From NCBI GenBank assembly GCA_947258565.1, contig CAMYJB010000012.1:26961-90960 (forward strand): DNA of 64,000 nt, read 5' to 3'. A model generated the notes under the pieces. The model made no database searches. It saw only the letters and a program-made list of their open reading frames with translations, and was not told where the DNA came from. This stretch comes from an uncultured Woeseiaceae bacterium (GTDB taxonomy: Bacteria; Pseudomonadota; Gammaproteobacteria; Steroidobacterales; Woeseiaceae). The position numbers were made by a program, and so were the translations under genes. Positions 26,072-36,164 of this stretch are shown piece after piece; position 1 is the first letter of the stretch; every line of letters begins with the position of its first letter.

Positions 26072-26980
26072 TCATGCGGCGAGCTGCCGTTGTCGCCACC
26101 AATCGGCGACAACAGCCGCCGTCACCTTGTTGACCAGGTAGCCGTATTCGGCGTGTACGTTGAGTTCGCCGTCGTGGCGGAAGAAATTGAATATCTCGAT
26201 GTCCTCGATGCGCTCGACGAGCCCCAGCTCCGTCATCTCAGCGAAATCATTTGCCAGGTAGGGATTGACCGCGGTCATATCGCCCACGGCCGACAGGTTG
26301 ACCCAGCGCCGGATATTGTCGGGATAGCGTTCCTGCCCACTCCTGTCGTGTCCGAGGATGTGCCGCCGCAGGTAGCTCTGGCCGAGCGGCGATCCCATAG
26401 TCAGCAGCAGATCGATCTGCAATTCGTCCCTCGGCTCACGACTCATTTCCCAGAGCACGTCGTAGGCGATCACCGAGCCCATACTGTGCGCAAGGAGAAG
26501 CACGGGCCTGCCTGACTCCCATGCCGCCCGCAGCGGCATCTTGAGCATCTCGCGGGTGTGCGTGGCAATGTCGTTGCGGTTGTGCACGTAACGCATCAGG
26601 TCGCGGAGGTGCAGCTCGACACGCTCGTTCGCAAGATGCGGGATCAGGAACGGAAAAAGATTCCCGACTCGGTAGAGCCAGCGCAGCAATCGCTTACCGA
26701 GCGATGAAGCCTCCACAATATCCTGCTCGCTTGCATCGCGCCGTTCGAGTAACTCGTCGATCGACTTCGCGTCGAGCTGAAAGTCACGGTGCTCACGATA
26801 GAAATCGTATGTCCAGGCAATCAGGTCGAAACTGCGGTCGGCAACGTCGAATTCCTTGCCGACATCTGCATCGTGGCGACGCAATCCCTCCGCGAGGCAA
26901 CGCCGCAGGGCCGCCTTGTGCACACCGGCTTCCGGCTTCGGCAGCAGCCCAGGCACGTAGAGAATCAGCGGGGAGGTCAT
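26072..26980 (-). CDS. Alpha/beta-hydrolase-like protein
   Basis: A 302-residue protein with an alpha/beta-hydrolase nucleophile elbow, LLAHSMGSVIAYDVL, and an early YVPGLLP strand. A late His-rich FRHDGELNVHAEYGY segment may supply the catalytic His. No signal peptide. Substrate unknown; esterase or lipase-type proteins of this form are usually unnamed. The start overlaps the YigB-like phosphatase stop by four bases (ATGA), so the two genes are coupled. Confidence 0.8.
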   Translation of the reverse strand: MTSPLILYVPGLLPKPEAGVHKAALRRCLAEGLRRHDADVGKEFDVADRSFDLIAWTYDFYREHRDFQLDAKSIDELLERRDASEQDIVEASSLGKRLLRWLYRVGNLFPFLIPHLANERVELHLRDLMRYVHNRNDIATHTREMLKMPLRAAWESGRPVLLLAHSMGSVIAYDVLWEMSREPRDELQIDLLLTMGSPLGQSYLRRHILGHDRSGQERYPDNIRRWVNLSAVGDMTAVNPYLANDFAEMTELGLVERIEDIEIFNFFRHDGELNVHAEYGYLVNKVTAAVVADWWRQRQLAA

Positions 26981-27678
26981 TCTTCCCGTGCTGACGCAAC
27001 AAGCAGCTCATCGAGTTCCCGGAGATCGGAGACGGTCCGGTCCGGCGGCTCGAAGCTGTCCGGCCAGGCGTGACCGTTGCGATTCAGCCATGCCGTTCTC
27101 AGGCCCGCCGAACGCGCCCCGTGTACGTCGAATTCCGGGTGGTCTCCAACATGCAGTGTCTGGTGCGCGGCTGCACCACCGACGCTGACCGCTGCATCGA
27201 AAATAGGCCTCGCAGGTTTAGCGGCGCCGGCAGAGCGAGCCGACACGACGGCGTGGAAAAAATGATCTATGCCGATTCGGTCCAGTTTCGCGTTGCCGTT
27301 TGTCACGGCTACCAGCGTATATCGGCTCGAAAGCGACTCGAGCGCCGGCCGTACCTCGGGAAACAGCTCGAGCGTGTTGCGCTCTTCGTCAAAGACGTCG
27401 AAAGCCTCGTCGACGAAATCGTTACCGTAACCCGCAGCGACACCCATGCGCGCGAGCACTTCGCAGCGGATGAACGTCAGGTCGTGAGACCGATCCTGGT
27501 GCTCCGCGAAGACCTGGGCGCGCAGCTCTGCGATGTCCTCGGGCTGGTGCATGTCAACGATGCGCGGGTAGCGCTCTGCGAGCCAGTCCCGCAGTCGCGT
27601 TTCTGCGCGGCGGATGACCGGGGTGATATCCCACAGGGTGTCGTCGAGATCCAGCGTTATCGTGCGTATGCCGTTCAC
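26977..27678 (-). CDS. HAD phosphatase, YigB-like
   Basis: A 233-residue HAD hydrolase. Motif I is LDLDDTLWD at residues 9-17, motif II VAVTNGNA, then the Lys motif KPARPIFDAAV and motif IV LHVGDHPEFDVHGARSAG. It resembles E. coli YigB, a phosphatase of FMN and of the riboflavin intermediate 5-amino-6-(5-phosphoribitylamino)uracil. The start is GTG at 27678. It diverges from gloA by 73 bases and is coupled to a hydrolase. Confidence 0.82.
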   Translation of the reverse strand: MNGIRTITLDLDDTLWDITPVIRRAETRLRDWLAERYPRIVDMHQPEDIAELRAQVFAEHQDRSHDLTFIRCEVLARMGVAAGYGNDFVDEAFDVFDEERNTLELFPEVRPALESLSSRYTLVAVTNGNAKLDRIGIDHFFHAVVSARSAGAAKPARPIFDAAVSVGGAAAHQTLHVGDHPEFDVHGARSAGLRTAWLNRNGHAWPDSFEPPDRTVSDLRELDELLVASAREE

Positions 27679-27751
27679 ATATTGCTCGCAACGTCGCGAT
27701 GGACCACCATTGTGATCCGTTTCAACAAATCACTGCAACCGGGACGATGTC

Positions 27752-28171
27752 ATGAAGTACCTGCACACAATGGTGCGCGTCAGCGACGTGGACGAGTCGA
27801 TCGACTTCTATTGCAACAAGCTCGGGCTCGTGGAGCTGAAGCGCTACGACAGCGAAAAGGGCCGATTCACGCTGATCTTCCTGGCCGCGCCCGGCGACGA
27901 AGAGGCGCAGATCGAGCTTACGTATAACTGGGACCCGGAAGACTACGACGAGGGACGCAACTTCGGCCACCTCGCCTACCGGGTCGACGACATCTATGCG
28001 CTCTGCCGGAAGCTCATGGACGCCGGCGTGACCATCAACCGCCCACCGCGCGACGGCCACATGGCGTTCGTGCGCTCCCCCGACAACATCTCGATCGAAC
28101 TCCTGCAGAAAGGCGACGCCCTGCCGCCGAAAGAGCCCTGGGCGTCGATGGAAAATACGGGTCACTGGTAA
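27752..28171 (+). CDS. gloA: Lactoylglutathione lyase (glyoxalase I)
   Basis: A 139-residue enzyme that converts the methylglyoxal-glutathione hemithioacetal to S-lactoylglutathione. Metal ligands are visible at His5 (YLHTMV), Glu55 (IELTYNW), His73 (FGHLAYRV) and Glu116 (ISIELLQ), the GloA set. Shorter C-terminal ends are usual in the E. coli protein (135 residues). It diverges from the YigB-like gene. The region 28172-28530 after it holds the composite hairpin repeat. Confidence 0.95.
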   Translation: MKYLHTMVRVSDVDESIDFYCNKLGLVELKRYDSEKGRFTLIFLAAPGDEEAQIELTYNWDPEDYDEGRNFGHLAYRVDDIYALCRKLMDAGVTINRPPRDGHMAFVRSPDNISIELLQKGDALPPKEPWASMENTGHW

Positions 28172-28212
28172 CCGAGCTCACTCCCCGGGACGGCGTGCGC
28201 GAAATGCTCCCC

Positions 28213-28495
28213 GTCGCCTGATCCCGGCGTAGCTTGTAGCACGGGGGGGCTGCGGCGACGATTTTTCTCGTCATGGCTCCCTTCGGTCCGCTTTACTTCC
28301 TCGAAAAACATCGCCGACAGCCCGCCCTGCTTAATCCTGGCGCGGTATCGCGGCTGCAGCGTATTGTCCGCGGCAGGCCGGCCGGGGTGTTCATCGAGGG
28401 AAGTAAAGCGCAGGCGAGCGCGGCGAGCCGAGCCATGACCGAGAGGAATTCCCCAGCGGCCTGCCCTGCCGCGGCGCCTGCCGGGATCAGGCGAC
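28213..28495. repeat. Composite REPIN/MITE-like element: hairpin copies C and D between 16-bp inverted repeats
   Basis: GTCGCCTGATCCCGGC at 28213-28228 is the exact reverse complement of 28480-28495. Inside are two members of the hairpin family in opposite orientation. Copy C (28247-28323) has arms starting GGGCTG/CAGCCC and core TCATGGCTCCCTTCGG...CGCTTTACTTCC. Copy D (28372-28465) has arms GGCAGGCC/GGCCTGCC and core AAGTAAAGCGC...CGAGCCATGA. The element fills most of the gap between the convergent gloA and batD genes. No flanking target duplication was seen. Confidence 0.75.
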
Positions 28496-28530
28496 GTCCG
28501 GGCGAAGTTGTCGGGGGAGTTTGGCTTGGT

Positions 28531-30213
28531 TCAGGTCTGGGGCATCAGCGGCGGCAACGGGTCGCTGGTCGTGTCTTTCGCGGCATCGTCGGGCACGGCG
28601 AAGGAGCGCAGCGACTTCGCGAGCGCTTCGCCGTCCCAGTCTTCCCCGTTGCGCCCGTAGGCAGCGCGGGACAGTCGGCTGAGCTCATCGGACAGCGGCG
28701 CAGATACGCGCCGTGCGAGCGCGCCGATGCTGCGCGGCGCGTCGTCAGGCCACTGCATTCGTCCCCACTCGAGCATCGCCTGCCTTACACCGGCACCGTC
28801 TCCCGCGAGTGCCGCCTTGCGCGCCGATTTCAGGTGCCGCGCCTGTTGCTTGTGCAGCGGCGGCGGGCCAGGTTCGCGCGGCTCGCGCCGGGGACGAGAT
28901 GACAGCCACCAGGCTCCCAGGGTCAGCAGCCAGAGTACGATGACCACCTGTGCGGCCAGACGCCAGAAATCAGGCCCCCCGGCGACAGCGACGGCGGGTG
29001 CCTGTGTGTCGTCGACCGGCTCCGACACCGTCGGCGCCGGATCGATCACGGGTGCCTCGTGCGACGGCAGGATGCTTACGCTGCGTTCCGGCAGCTCGGC
29101 GACCTTCCACTCGCCCGCTTCGACGTCCCACCATGGCAGGCGCAGCGCCGGCAAGGTCACGCCGCCCGCATCGACGCCGATGATCGCGTACTGGTCCTTG
29201 CGGACGCCGCGGATACCGCCCGGCTCGATGCGCCGGCTGAGTTCGGGCCTGTCCGGGTACACATTGACGCCGCTGACGTTCGGCGGCTCGATGGCCGGTA
29301 TTTGCGTCTCCAGCTGGCCCAACGCGCTGATCGAAATGACGCGGGTTATCGGTTCGCCGGCCTTGAGGTCGTCGGGCTGCCGCGACCAGTTGTCACGGAG
29401 CTGCAGGTCTTTTGCCGGCAGCCATGCCGCGTCCGGAAAATCCGCCGGCGGCGCCGGTATCGGCAGTACGCGAATGCTCTGTGCCTCCGACTCGAACACC
29501 TTGCGTCCCGTGATTCGCCCGTCGCGCAGCACGCGCGCCTCGAAACGTGCGGGCGATATCGTTACCTCGCCGCTCTCCTGGGGAAACACGGCGTAAACGC
29601 GCTCCACGACGTTATAGGTGCGGCCGTTCAGGAGCGCGTCGTAGCTGCGTTCCTCGCCGGCCACTTCGATCAGCACCTCGGCGCCGCCGAATTCGGGATC
29701 GCGCAGAGCCGGCTGTCGCGTCGGCACAGCGCGATAAACCTTGATACGGTAAAGCACCTGCGCCTGCACGTACGACTCCGCGTAGTCGACTTCGCTGCTT
29801 ATGAACACGTCGGCCTCGCCGGGCGGCGCGTTGGCCGGCTGGCGCACGGTAATTCGCAGCGGCTGGCTGCGCTCCGCGCCGACTGCAACGGGCGGTATTT
29901 CGAGCTCGCCGGTCCGTTTGGCCATGAGCTGGTAGGTCCAGGTACGGCTGCGCGAAATTTCGCCGTTAACGATCATCGTGTTGCTGAGCTGGCTGCTCTG
30001 CCCGACGTAGAAATCCTCGTGCAGGGCCGAGATGTCGGGCTGCAGATCGATCTCGGTATCGACCACGACCTCCAGCATGAAAGACTCGTTGAGATCGATG
30101 GCGTTGCGATCGACTCGCGCCGTCACACCGGCCTGTGCGGTGCTGATCGATGTCAGCATGACAAGGAGCGCGAGCAACCGCCGATGCATGACGAGGAGCC
30201 GTGAGGTCACCAT
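28531..30213 (-). CDS. batD: BatD-like oxygen-tolerance protein
   Basis: A 560-residue exported membrane protein. The signal peptide (about 1-27) leads into a large periplasmic beta-rich BatD domain (VTARVDRNAIDLNESFMLEVVVD at its start), then one membrane helix (LAAQVVIVLWLLTLGAWWL, about 460-478) and a charged cytosolic tail. The ATG at 30213 overlaps the upstream batBC stop by a few bases (CCATGGTGA). BatD belongs to Bat/MoxR-linked clusters implicated in stress tolerance, but its biochemical role is not known. Confidence 0.87.
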   Translation of the reverse strand: MVTSRLLVMHRRLLALLVMLTSISTAQAGVTARVDRNAIDLNESFMLEVVVDTEIDLQPDISALHEDFYVGQSSQLSNTMIVNGEISRSRTWTYQLMAKRTGELEIPPVAVGAERSQPLRITVRQPANAPPGEADVFISSEVDYAESYVQAQVLYRIKVYRAVPTRQPALRDPEFGGAEVLIEVAGEERSYDALLNGRTYNVVERVYAVFPQESGEVTISPARFEARVLRDGRITGRKVFESEAQSIRVLPIPAPPADFPDAAWLPAKDLQLRDNWSRQPDDLKAGEPITRVISISALGQLETQIPAIEPPNVSGVNVYPDRPELSRRIEPGGIRGVRKDQYAIIGVDAGGVTLPALRLPWWDVEAGEWKVAELPERSVSILPSHEAPVIDPAPTVSEPVDDTQAPAVAVAGGPDFWRLAAQVVIVLWLLTLGAWWLSSRPRREPREPGPPPLHKQQARHLKSARKAALAGDGAGVRQAMLEWGRMQWPDDAPRSIGALARRVSAPLSDELSRLSRAAYGRNGEDWDGEALAKSLRSFAVPDDAAKDTTSDPLPPLMPQT

Positions 30214-32012
30214 GGCTGCACCTCGTCGTCGGGCCAGAGGTTGTTGCCATCCTGGTCGCGCCCCATCCGCTGGTACTGGTAGCGGAACTTGCGGCGCAGG
30301 AGCCCGCCCGGATCGTTCGGGATTCGTCGTAACCATTGTTCCATAGCCTGCTGCTGTTCCTGCTCGCGGCGCAGCGCCTCGAGCTGTTCCTCGCTGAGCT
30401 GGGGCGATTGCTGGCGGGCTTCTTTCTCGGCTTCCTCGGCGGCGCGCCGCAGTTCCTCCTGCAGCGCCTGCAGGTCTTCCTCGCTCATCTCGTCTTCACG
30501 CTGCGATGCGTTCTGTTCGCCGGACTGGCTTTCCGAATCCGACGAGCCTTCCGAACTCTCGTTCTGCGAAGACGCGTCGCTCTGGGACTCCTGGCTGTCG
30601 CCACCCGACTGGTCCGACGACTGCTGGTCGTCACCCTCGTTCTGTTGCTGCGATTCCTGGTCCTGCATCATCTGTTTGAGCAGGTCCCGGTTAAACGCCG
30701 CGTCCTCGTTGTCCGGGTCGGCCTCCAGCACCTGCTCGTAAGCGTCGATAGCGGATTCGAATTCGCCCTGCCGGGCGAGCGCGTTACCCAGATTGTAGAG
30801 ATTCCGGAGATCATCCTGTTCCCCGAATCGCGCCGCACTCTGCGCGTATGCGCCGGCTTCGTATTCGGCCACGGCACGCCACTCGGGATCCTCGAACAGG
30901 CCGGCCGCGTCCGCCGCATTGCCCGACTCGAGTTCCCGCTGCGCCTGCTGGTCCCTGTTGAGCCAGAGGTCGTCCCAGAGCGAAGCCTCGGCGGGCTGGC
31001 TCAGCGGCAGCACCGCGATCGCAAGCACGACGACCCAGCCACGCCGGAATGCCAGCGCGCCCAGCGGCAGCAGCAATAATGCGAGCCACGGGCCTTCCTC
31101 CCGCCATTGATCCGTCGCGAGCGAGTCTTCGCTCGCTTTTCTGGTACCGACCTCGCCCGCCATCAGGTAGTCGAGGTCGCGGCCGTCCGACGACAAGGTT
31201 GCGTAGCGCCCGCCGCCGCGCATTGCGAGCTCGCGCAAGCTGCGCTCCTCTAGACGTGCAACCGCGATCCGACCCGCCTGGTCGGTTACGAAGCCGCCGG
31301 AAAGCCTCGGTATCGGCGCGCCTTCATTCGTGCCGACGCCAAGCACGGACAGGGTGTATCCCGCGTCGCGAAGATCGCGCGCTGCGCGCTCGGTCGCGGG
31401 CGACGAGCCGCCGTCGGTAATCAGCAGCACCTCGCCGTACGCCGCGCCGGCTTGCTCTAGCAGCTGCTGTCCCTTGTGGATGGCCGCTGTCGGGTAGCTG
31501 CCGCGGCTCGGCATGATGTCCGTACTCAGGCTGTTGACAAGCGCCGCGATCGTGTCGGCATCGTTCGTGAGCGGCGTGACGGTAAATGCATTGGATGAGT
31601 ACACGACGAGCGCCGTCTGACCGCTGGCGCGGCGCTCGAGAATATCCAGGATCTTGAGGCGCGCACGCTGCATTCGGCTCGGTGCTATGTCCTGGGCGTC
31701 CATGGATCGCGACAGATCGAGCGCGACGACGAGTGCCTGGTCCGAGCGGAATACCGGCTGCTCGATCCGTTGCCAGGCCGGTCCTGCCAGCGACAGGACG
31801 CCAAGGACGCCGGTGATCCCCAGCAGCCACCAGCGCAGATCGGTTTTGCGGCGCGCCGATCCCGACAGCACGTGCGGCACCAGCGCCGGATCGACGACCT
31901 GCTGCCAGTTGCCCGGGCCAAGTTGGCGCCGGGCCAGCAAGATCGCCATCGCAATAACCGCCGGTATGGCCCACAGCCATTCGGGGCGCAGGAACTGAAA
32001 TTCAGCCGGCAT
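30207..32012 (-). CDS. BatB/BatC fusion: VWA membrane protein with TPR and Gln/Ser/Glu-rich tail
   Basis: A 601-residue protein. It has a membrane helix (about 11-26), a further helix (about 60-76), then a VWA domain with the MIDAS motif DLSRSMDAQD. A third helix lies near 305-320. A TPR region follows (about 360-435: YNLGNALARQGEFESAIDAYEQVLEADPDNEDAA). The tail (about 440-580) is a run of Gln, Ser, Glu and Asp. Its VWA half corresponds to BatB and the TPR half to BatC. It overlaps the batA stop by 11 bases. Confidence 0.87.
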   Translation of the reverse strand: MPAEFQFLRPEWLWAIPAVIAMAILLARRQLGPGNWQQVVDPALVPHVLSGSARRKTDLRWWLLGITGVLGVLSLAGPAWQRIEQPVFRSDQALVVALDLSRSMDAQDIAPSRMQRARLKILDILERRASGQTALVVYSSNAFTVTPLTNDADTIAALVNSLSTDIMPSRGSYPTAAIHKGQQLLEQAGAAYGEVLLITDGGSSPATERAARDLRDAGYTLSVLGVGTNEGAPIPRLSGGFVTDQAGRIAVARLEERSLRELAMRGGGRYATLSSDGRDLDYLMAGEVGTRKASEDSLATDQWREEGPWLALLLLPLGALAFRRGWVVVLAIAVLPLSQPAEASLWDDLWLNRDQQAQRELESGNAADAAGLFEDPEWRAVAEYEAGAYAQSAARFGEQDDLRNLYNLGNALARQGEFESAIDAYEQVLEADPDNEDAAFNRDLLKQMMQDQESQQQNEGDDQQSSDQSGGDSQESQSDASSQNESSEGSSDSESQSGEQNASQREDEMSEEDLQALQEELRRAAEEAEKEARQQSPQLSEEQLEALRREQEQQQAMEQWLRRIPNDPGGLLRRKFRYQYQRMGRDQDGNNLWPDDEVQPW

Positions 32013-33036
32013 GGGTTTGCACCCCGCTGATTCGCCGCAGGCGCAGCGACTGCAGCAGACTCACGATGCAGAGTAATGCCGTCAGCGCGAAGGCCCCGGA
32101 GAGTGGCCAGAAATACATCGACTGGACCGGCCGGAAGCCGGCTTCCGGCTCCTCGACCGGTTCGAGTTCATCAACCAGCCTGTAGATGTCCTGCAGGGTG
32201 GCGGTATCCGTCGCGCGGAAGTAGCGCCCGCCCGTCAGGTCCGCGATACCCGTGAGCGTCTCTTCGTCGAGATCGGCCGACGGGTTGACGCGGCGTCGGC
32301 CGCCGATGATGGAGGCAACCTCGAGTTGCTCTGCACCGATACCGATCGTGTATATCCGTAATCCTACCTGGGCGGCGAGCTCGGCGGCCTTCATCGGGTC
32401 GATTTCGCCAGCCGTGTTGGCGCCGTCCGTCAGCAATACCAGCACCTGCTCGCCCGGGTCCTCTTCCTGGTCGTGGATGCGTTTGACCGCGAGCGTGATT
32501 GCATCGCCGATCGCGGTCTTCTCACCCGCGAGACCGATAAATGCTTCCATGAGAAGTATCTTCACCGTTTCGCGGTCGAGCGTCAGCGGCACCTGCAGAT
32601 AGGCTCGCTCCCCGAACAGGATCAGGCCGATGCGGTCCCCCTCCCGGCGGCTGATGAAATCGCTTGCCACGGCTTTCGTCGCCGTAAGACGGTCGACGCG
32701 GCGATTGCCGAGTTCGAAATCCTTCTGGTCCATGCTCCCCGAGAGATCCACGGCAAGCATGAGGTTGCGGCCGGATACGGGCACGTCGAGTTCATCGCCG
32801 ATACGTTCGGGCCGCGCCGCGGCGACGACCAGCAGCACCCAGGCGAGCATCGCGACCCAGAAGCGCCAGTTGAGCAACTGCTCCGTACCCGAACGGTCGG
32901 CGAGCACGTCGAAACCCGCAAAGCTCGGCACGCGGAGTCCGGCTTCCTGCAGCTGGTTCGCCTCGGGCAGCAGGGCGCGGACGATGAACGGCAGCGGCAG
33001 CGCCAGGAGCACCCACGGCCATGCGAGCGACAACAT
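32002..33036 (-). CDS. batA: BatA-like VWA membrane protein
   Basis: A 344-residue protein with an N-terminal membrane helix (WVLLALPLPFIVRALL), a second around 60-76 (FWVAMLAWVLLVVAAA), a VWA domain starting with MIDAS DLSGSMDQKD, and a C-terminal helix (about 308-330). VWA proteins of this type bind metal-dependent partners and work with the MoxR ATPase. The start overlaps the upstream DUF4381 stop by one base (TGATG), coupling translation. Confidence 0.9.
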   Translation of the reverse strand: MLSLAWPWVLLALPLPFIVRALLPEANQLQEAGLRVPSFAGFDVLADRSGTEQLLNWRFWVAMLAWVLLVVAAARPERIGDELDVPVSGRNLMLAVDLSGSMDQKDFELGNRRVDRLTATKAVASDFISRREGDRIGLILFGERAYLQVPLTLDRETVKILLMEAFIGLAGEKTAIGDAITLAVKRIHDQEEDPGEQVLVLLTDGANTAGEIDPMKAAELAAQVGLRIYTIGIGAEQLEVASIIGGRRRVNPSADLDEETLTGIADLTGGRYFRATDTATLQDIYRLVDELEPVEEPEAGFRPVQSMYFWPLSGAFALTALLCIVSLLQSLRLRRISGVQTHAG

Positions 33037-33527
33037 CAGGCGCCCCTCCCCACCGGCGTCCGCAGCCGTTCCCGCACCACCGCGAGCATGCCGTCGATGT
33101 CGACATCCCCGGCGACCGTCTCGGGGTTGCGATACGGCAGCTCGAGCAGGCGGCGGCCCGGGCCTTCGCTGAACCGTGGCTCATCGAGGTCGCGGTCCAG
33201 CCACTCAAGCCAGGCATCGCCGGTAAGACCGGCAACCTCGGCACGTGGCGCATAGGCCAGCATCGTACGCCGCAGCAGTTCAGACACTTCGGCGCCGAGC
33301 GCGACCGGATTGCCGTGATAGGCATACGCCGAGCGGCTTTCCTCGAGTTGCCTGAGCGCCTTGCGGCGCGCGGCCGCATGCGCGCGACGCTGCAGCCACC
33401 TGCGGATCAGCAGTCCTGCCGCAATTAACACCATGGCGATGAGCAGCCACCACCCGGGCGCCAACGGCCACCAGCCAATCGCCTCCGGCAGGTGCAGGCC
33501 GCGCAACGGAATCGCCTGCGGATCCAC
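33036..33527 (-). CDS. DUF4381 family membrane protein
   Basis: A 163-residue protein with one membrane helix (about 25-43, WWLLIAMVLIAAGLLI) and a basic cytosolic domain with LRQLEESRSAYAYHGNPVALGAEVSELLRR. DUF4381 proteins sit between DUF58 and BatA in these clusters, as here. The GTG start at 33527 overlaps the DUF58 stop (TAGTG). Function unknown beyond membership of the MoxR/Bat operon. Confidence 0.85.
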   Translation of the reverse strand: MDPQAIPLRGLHLPEAIGWWPLAPGWWLLIAMVLIAAGLLIRRWLQRRAHAAARRKALRQLEESRSAYAYHGNPVALGAEVSELLRRTMLAYAPRAEVAGLTGDAWLEWLDRDLDEPRFSEGPGRRLLELPYRNPETVAGDVDIDGMLAVVRERLRTPVGRGA

Positions 33528-34473
33528 TAGTGCGTCCTCCGTCCGAGTGCAGTCTGCAGCGCACTGACGGGATCGTCGTCCGTCGAGAGTGGCATGAGGT
33601 GGATGCCGTAGCGCTGGCAGAACCGGTCCAGTTCGTGGGTGCGTGCCGCGAATGCGTCCCGGTAATCGCGGCGTGCCGCCTGGCCATGGGTGTCGATAGC
33701 CAGCTCGTCGTGATCCCGGACAAGCCTGTAGCGGCCGGGCGGCGGCAACTCACGCTCGAGCGGATCGCTCAGGACGACAGCAAGCACTTCGTTATGGCGT
33801 GCCACGCTGGACAGGTACGACTGTGCGGCACGGTTGATGCCGAGGAAGTCGCTGAGAATGACGACGAGGCTGCCGGGCCTCGCAACGCGCCGCAGGGACG
33901 CCATTGCCAGCGTGAGCGGCGCTTCCTGGTCATTCGCGTGCTCGGGCTCGCGCCACTGCCAGTCGGGGTGCTCCGCGAGTTCGTGGATGAATCGCAGGGC
34001 GGCCTGCCGGCCGAGACGGGGTTTCAGTTCCCGATGCACCGTGTCGCCGAAAATCAGCCCGCCGAGGCGATCGCCGCGGTGATGCGCCGCCCACGACAGC
34101 AGCGCGGCGGCGCGGCTCGCGTTGACCGACTTGTAGCAGCCGCGGGTGGCAAAGTGCATGTTCGATCGCAGGTCGACCATCACCAGTACCGGCCGCTCGC
34201 GTTCCTCACGAAACAGCTTGGTGTAGGCGGTCGTACTGCGCGCCGTCACCCGCCAGTCGATAGAGCGCGGATCGTCGCCGGGCTGGTAAGGCCGCGATTC
34301 GTCGAATTCCATTCCGCGGCCACGGAAATGTGAAACGTATGCGCCGGTCTGCAGGGACCGCACCCTGAGCACGTCGAGCGCAATCGCCCGCGCCGGGCCA
34401 CTCAGGCGAATCAGGCCCGACTGCGACACGCTGACGGGCGATGCGTTCTCGGAAATGTGGTCGAGCTGCCGCA

Positions 34474-34474
<1 letters not shown>
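33527..34474 (-). CDS. DUF58 domain protein of the MoxR/Bat operon
   Basis: A 315-residue protein. The DUF58 signature is YQPGDDPRSIDWRVTARS near residues 64-81, followed by FREERERPVLVMVDLRSNMHF, a VWA-like fold. It is soluble, with no membrane helix. DUF58 proteins accompany MoxR ATPases and are thought to act as their partners. The ATG at 34474 shares its A with the moxR TAA (TAATG). A longer frame to 34633 lies inside moxR and is rejected. Confidence 0.9.
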
Positions 34475-35442
<968 letters not shown>

Positions 35443-35582
35443 CAATGGCTCCCGGGCCGGTTTGGGGCGTGACATTGTAGAGAGGATGCCTGTTGAGGCC
35501 AACTCGTCGGCGTGAATTTTGTCCATCAATGGATCACTTCGGTAATAATGTTCCGTTCTCAGACAGCAGCCGGCAAGGAACA

Positions 35583-36164
35583 TTGCAGGGAATTCGGCGA
35601 AATGTACCTTTCACCACAGTGATCGCAGCCGTTGCTGCCGCCTGGCTGGCCGGCTGTGGCGATACGCCGGAGCCGACAACGCTGACGGAACTGGTGCCGC
35701 CACCCCCGGAGACCCGCGGCTGTGACGATCGCGGCTATCTTCGCACAAACTTTTACGGCGAGTTGTCGGCTCCGATCGACTGGTCTGCCGGCAACCTCGA
35801 CTGTGAGGGCATGCCGCGCCCGAAGGGCAATGGCGCACGCCTGAGGTTCGCGGGAGAATCGGGAGACCTGGCAATCGCGATCATTGTCGCGCTGCCCGAC
35901 CTCCAGCGCGGCAGCACGGCGCGGGAACTCACCAGCAATGTCACCGTGATCGAGGAAGGCAGCGGACGTTTTTTCAGTACATCGGGTCTTGAAAGCTGCT
36001 GGACCGATATCCTCGAGCAACAGCGTATCGAGGAAAGCACGGACGTCTACTTCATCGCGGGAACGCTGTACTGCATCGCCCCGCTGGCCGAAGTCAACGG
36101 CGACTCGAGCGTGACGGTTCGCGAACTGCAGTTCGGCGGCGTTGTCGACTGGAGCGCAAAATGA
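35583..36164 (+). CDS. Hypothetical lipoprotein
   Basis: A protein of about 193 residues with a lipoprotein signal ending AAAWLAGC. The mature part has several cysteines (CDDRG, LDCEG, ESCWTD, LYCIA) and is mostly beta-like. I do not recognise the family. The TTG at 35583 (AAGGA just upstream) gives a normal lipoprotein signal length; an ATG at 35529 is also in frame. It diverges from moxR and overlaps the DUF192 gene by four bases (ATGA). Confidence 0.7.
   Translation: MQGIRRNVPFTTVIAAVAAAWLAGCGDTPEPTTLTELVPPPPETRGCDDRGYLRTNFYGELSAPIDWSAGNLDCEGMPRPKGNGARLRFAGESGDLAIAIIVALPDLQRGSTARELTSNVTVIEEGSGRFFSTSGLESCWTDILEQQRIEESTDVYFIAGTLYCIAPLAEVNGDSSVTVRELQFGGVVDWSAK

Noticed and set aside
28273..28902. 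Plus-strand frame beginning MAPFGPLYFLEK
   Set aside because: It starts inside repeat copies C and D and continues antisense to batD.
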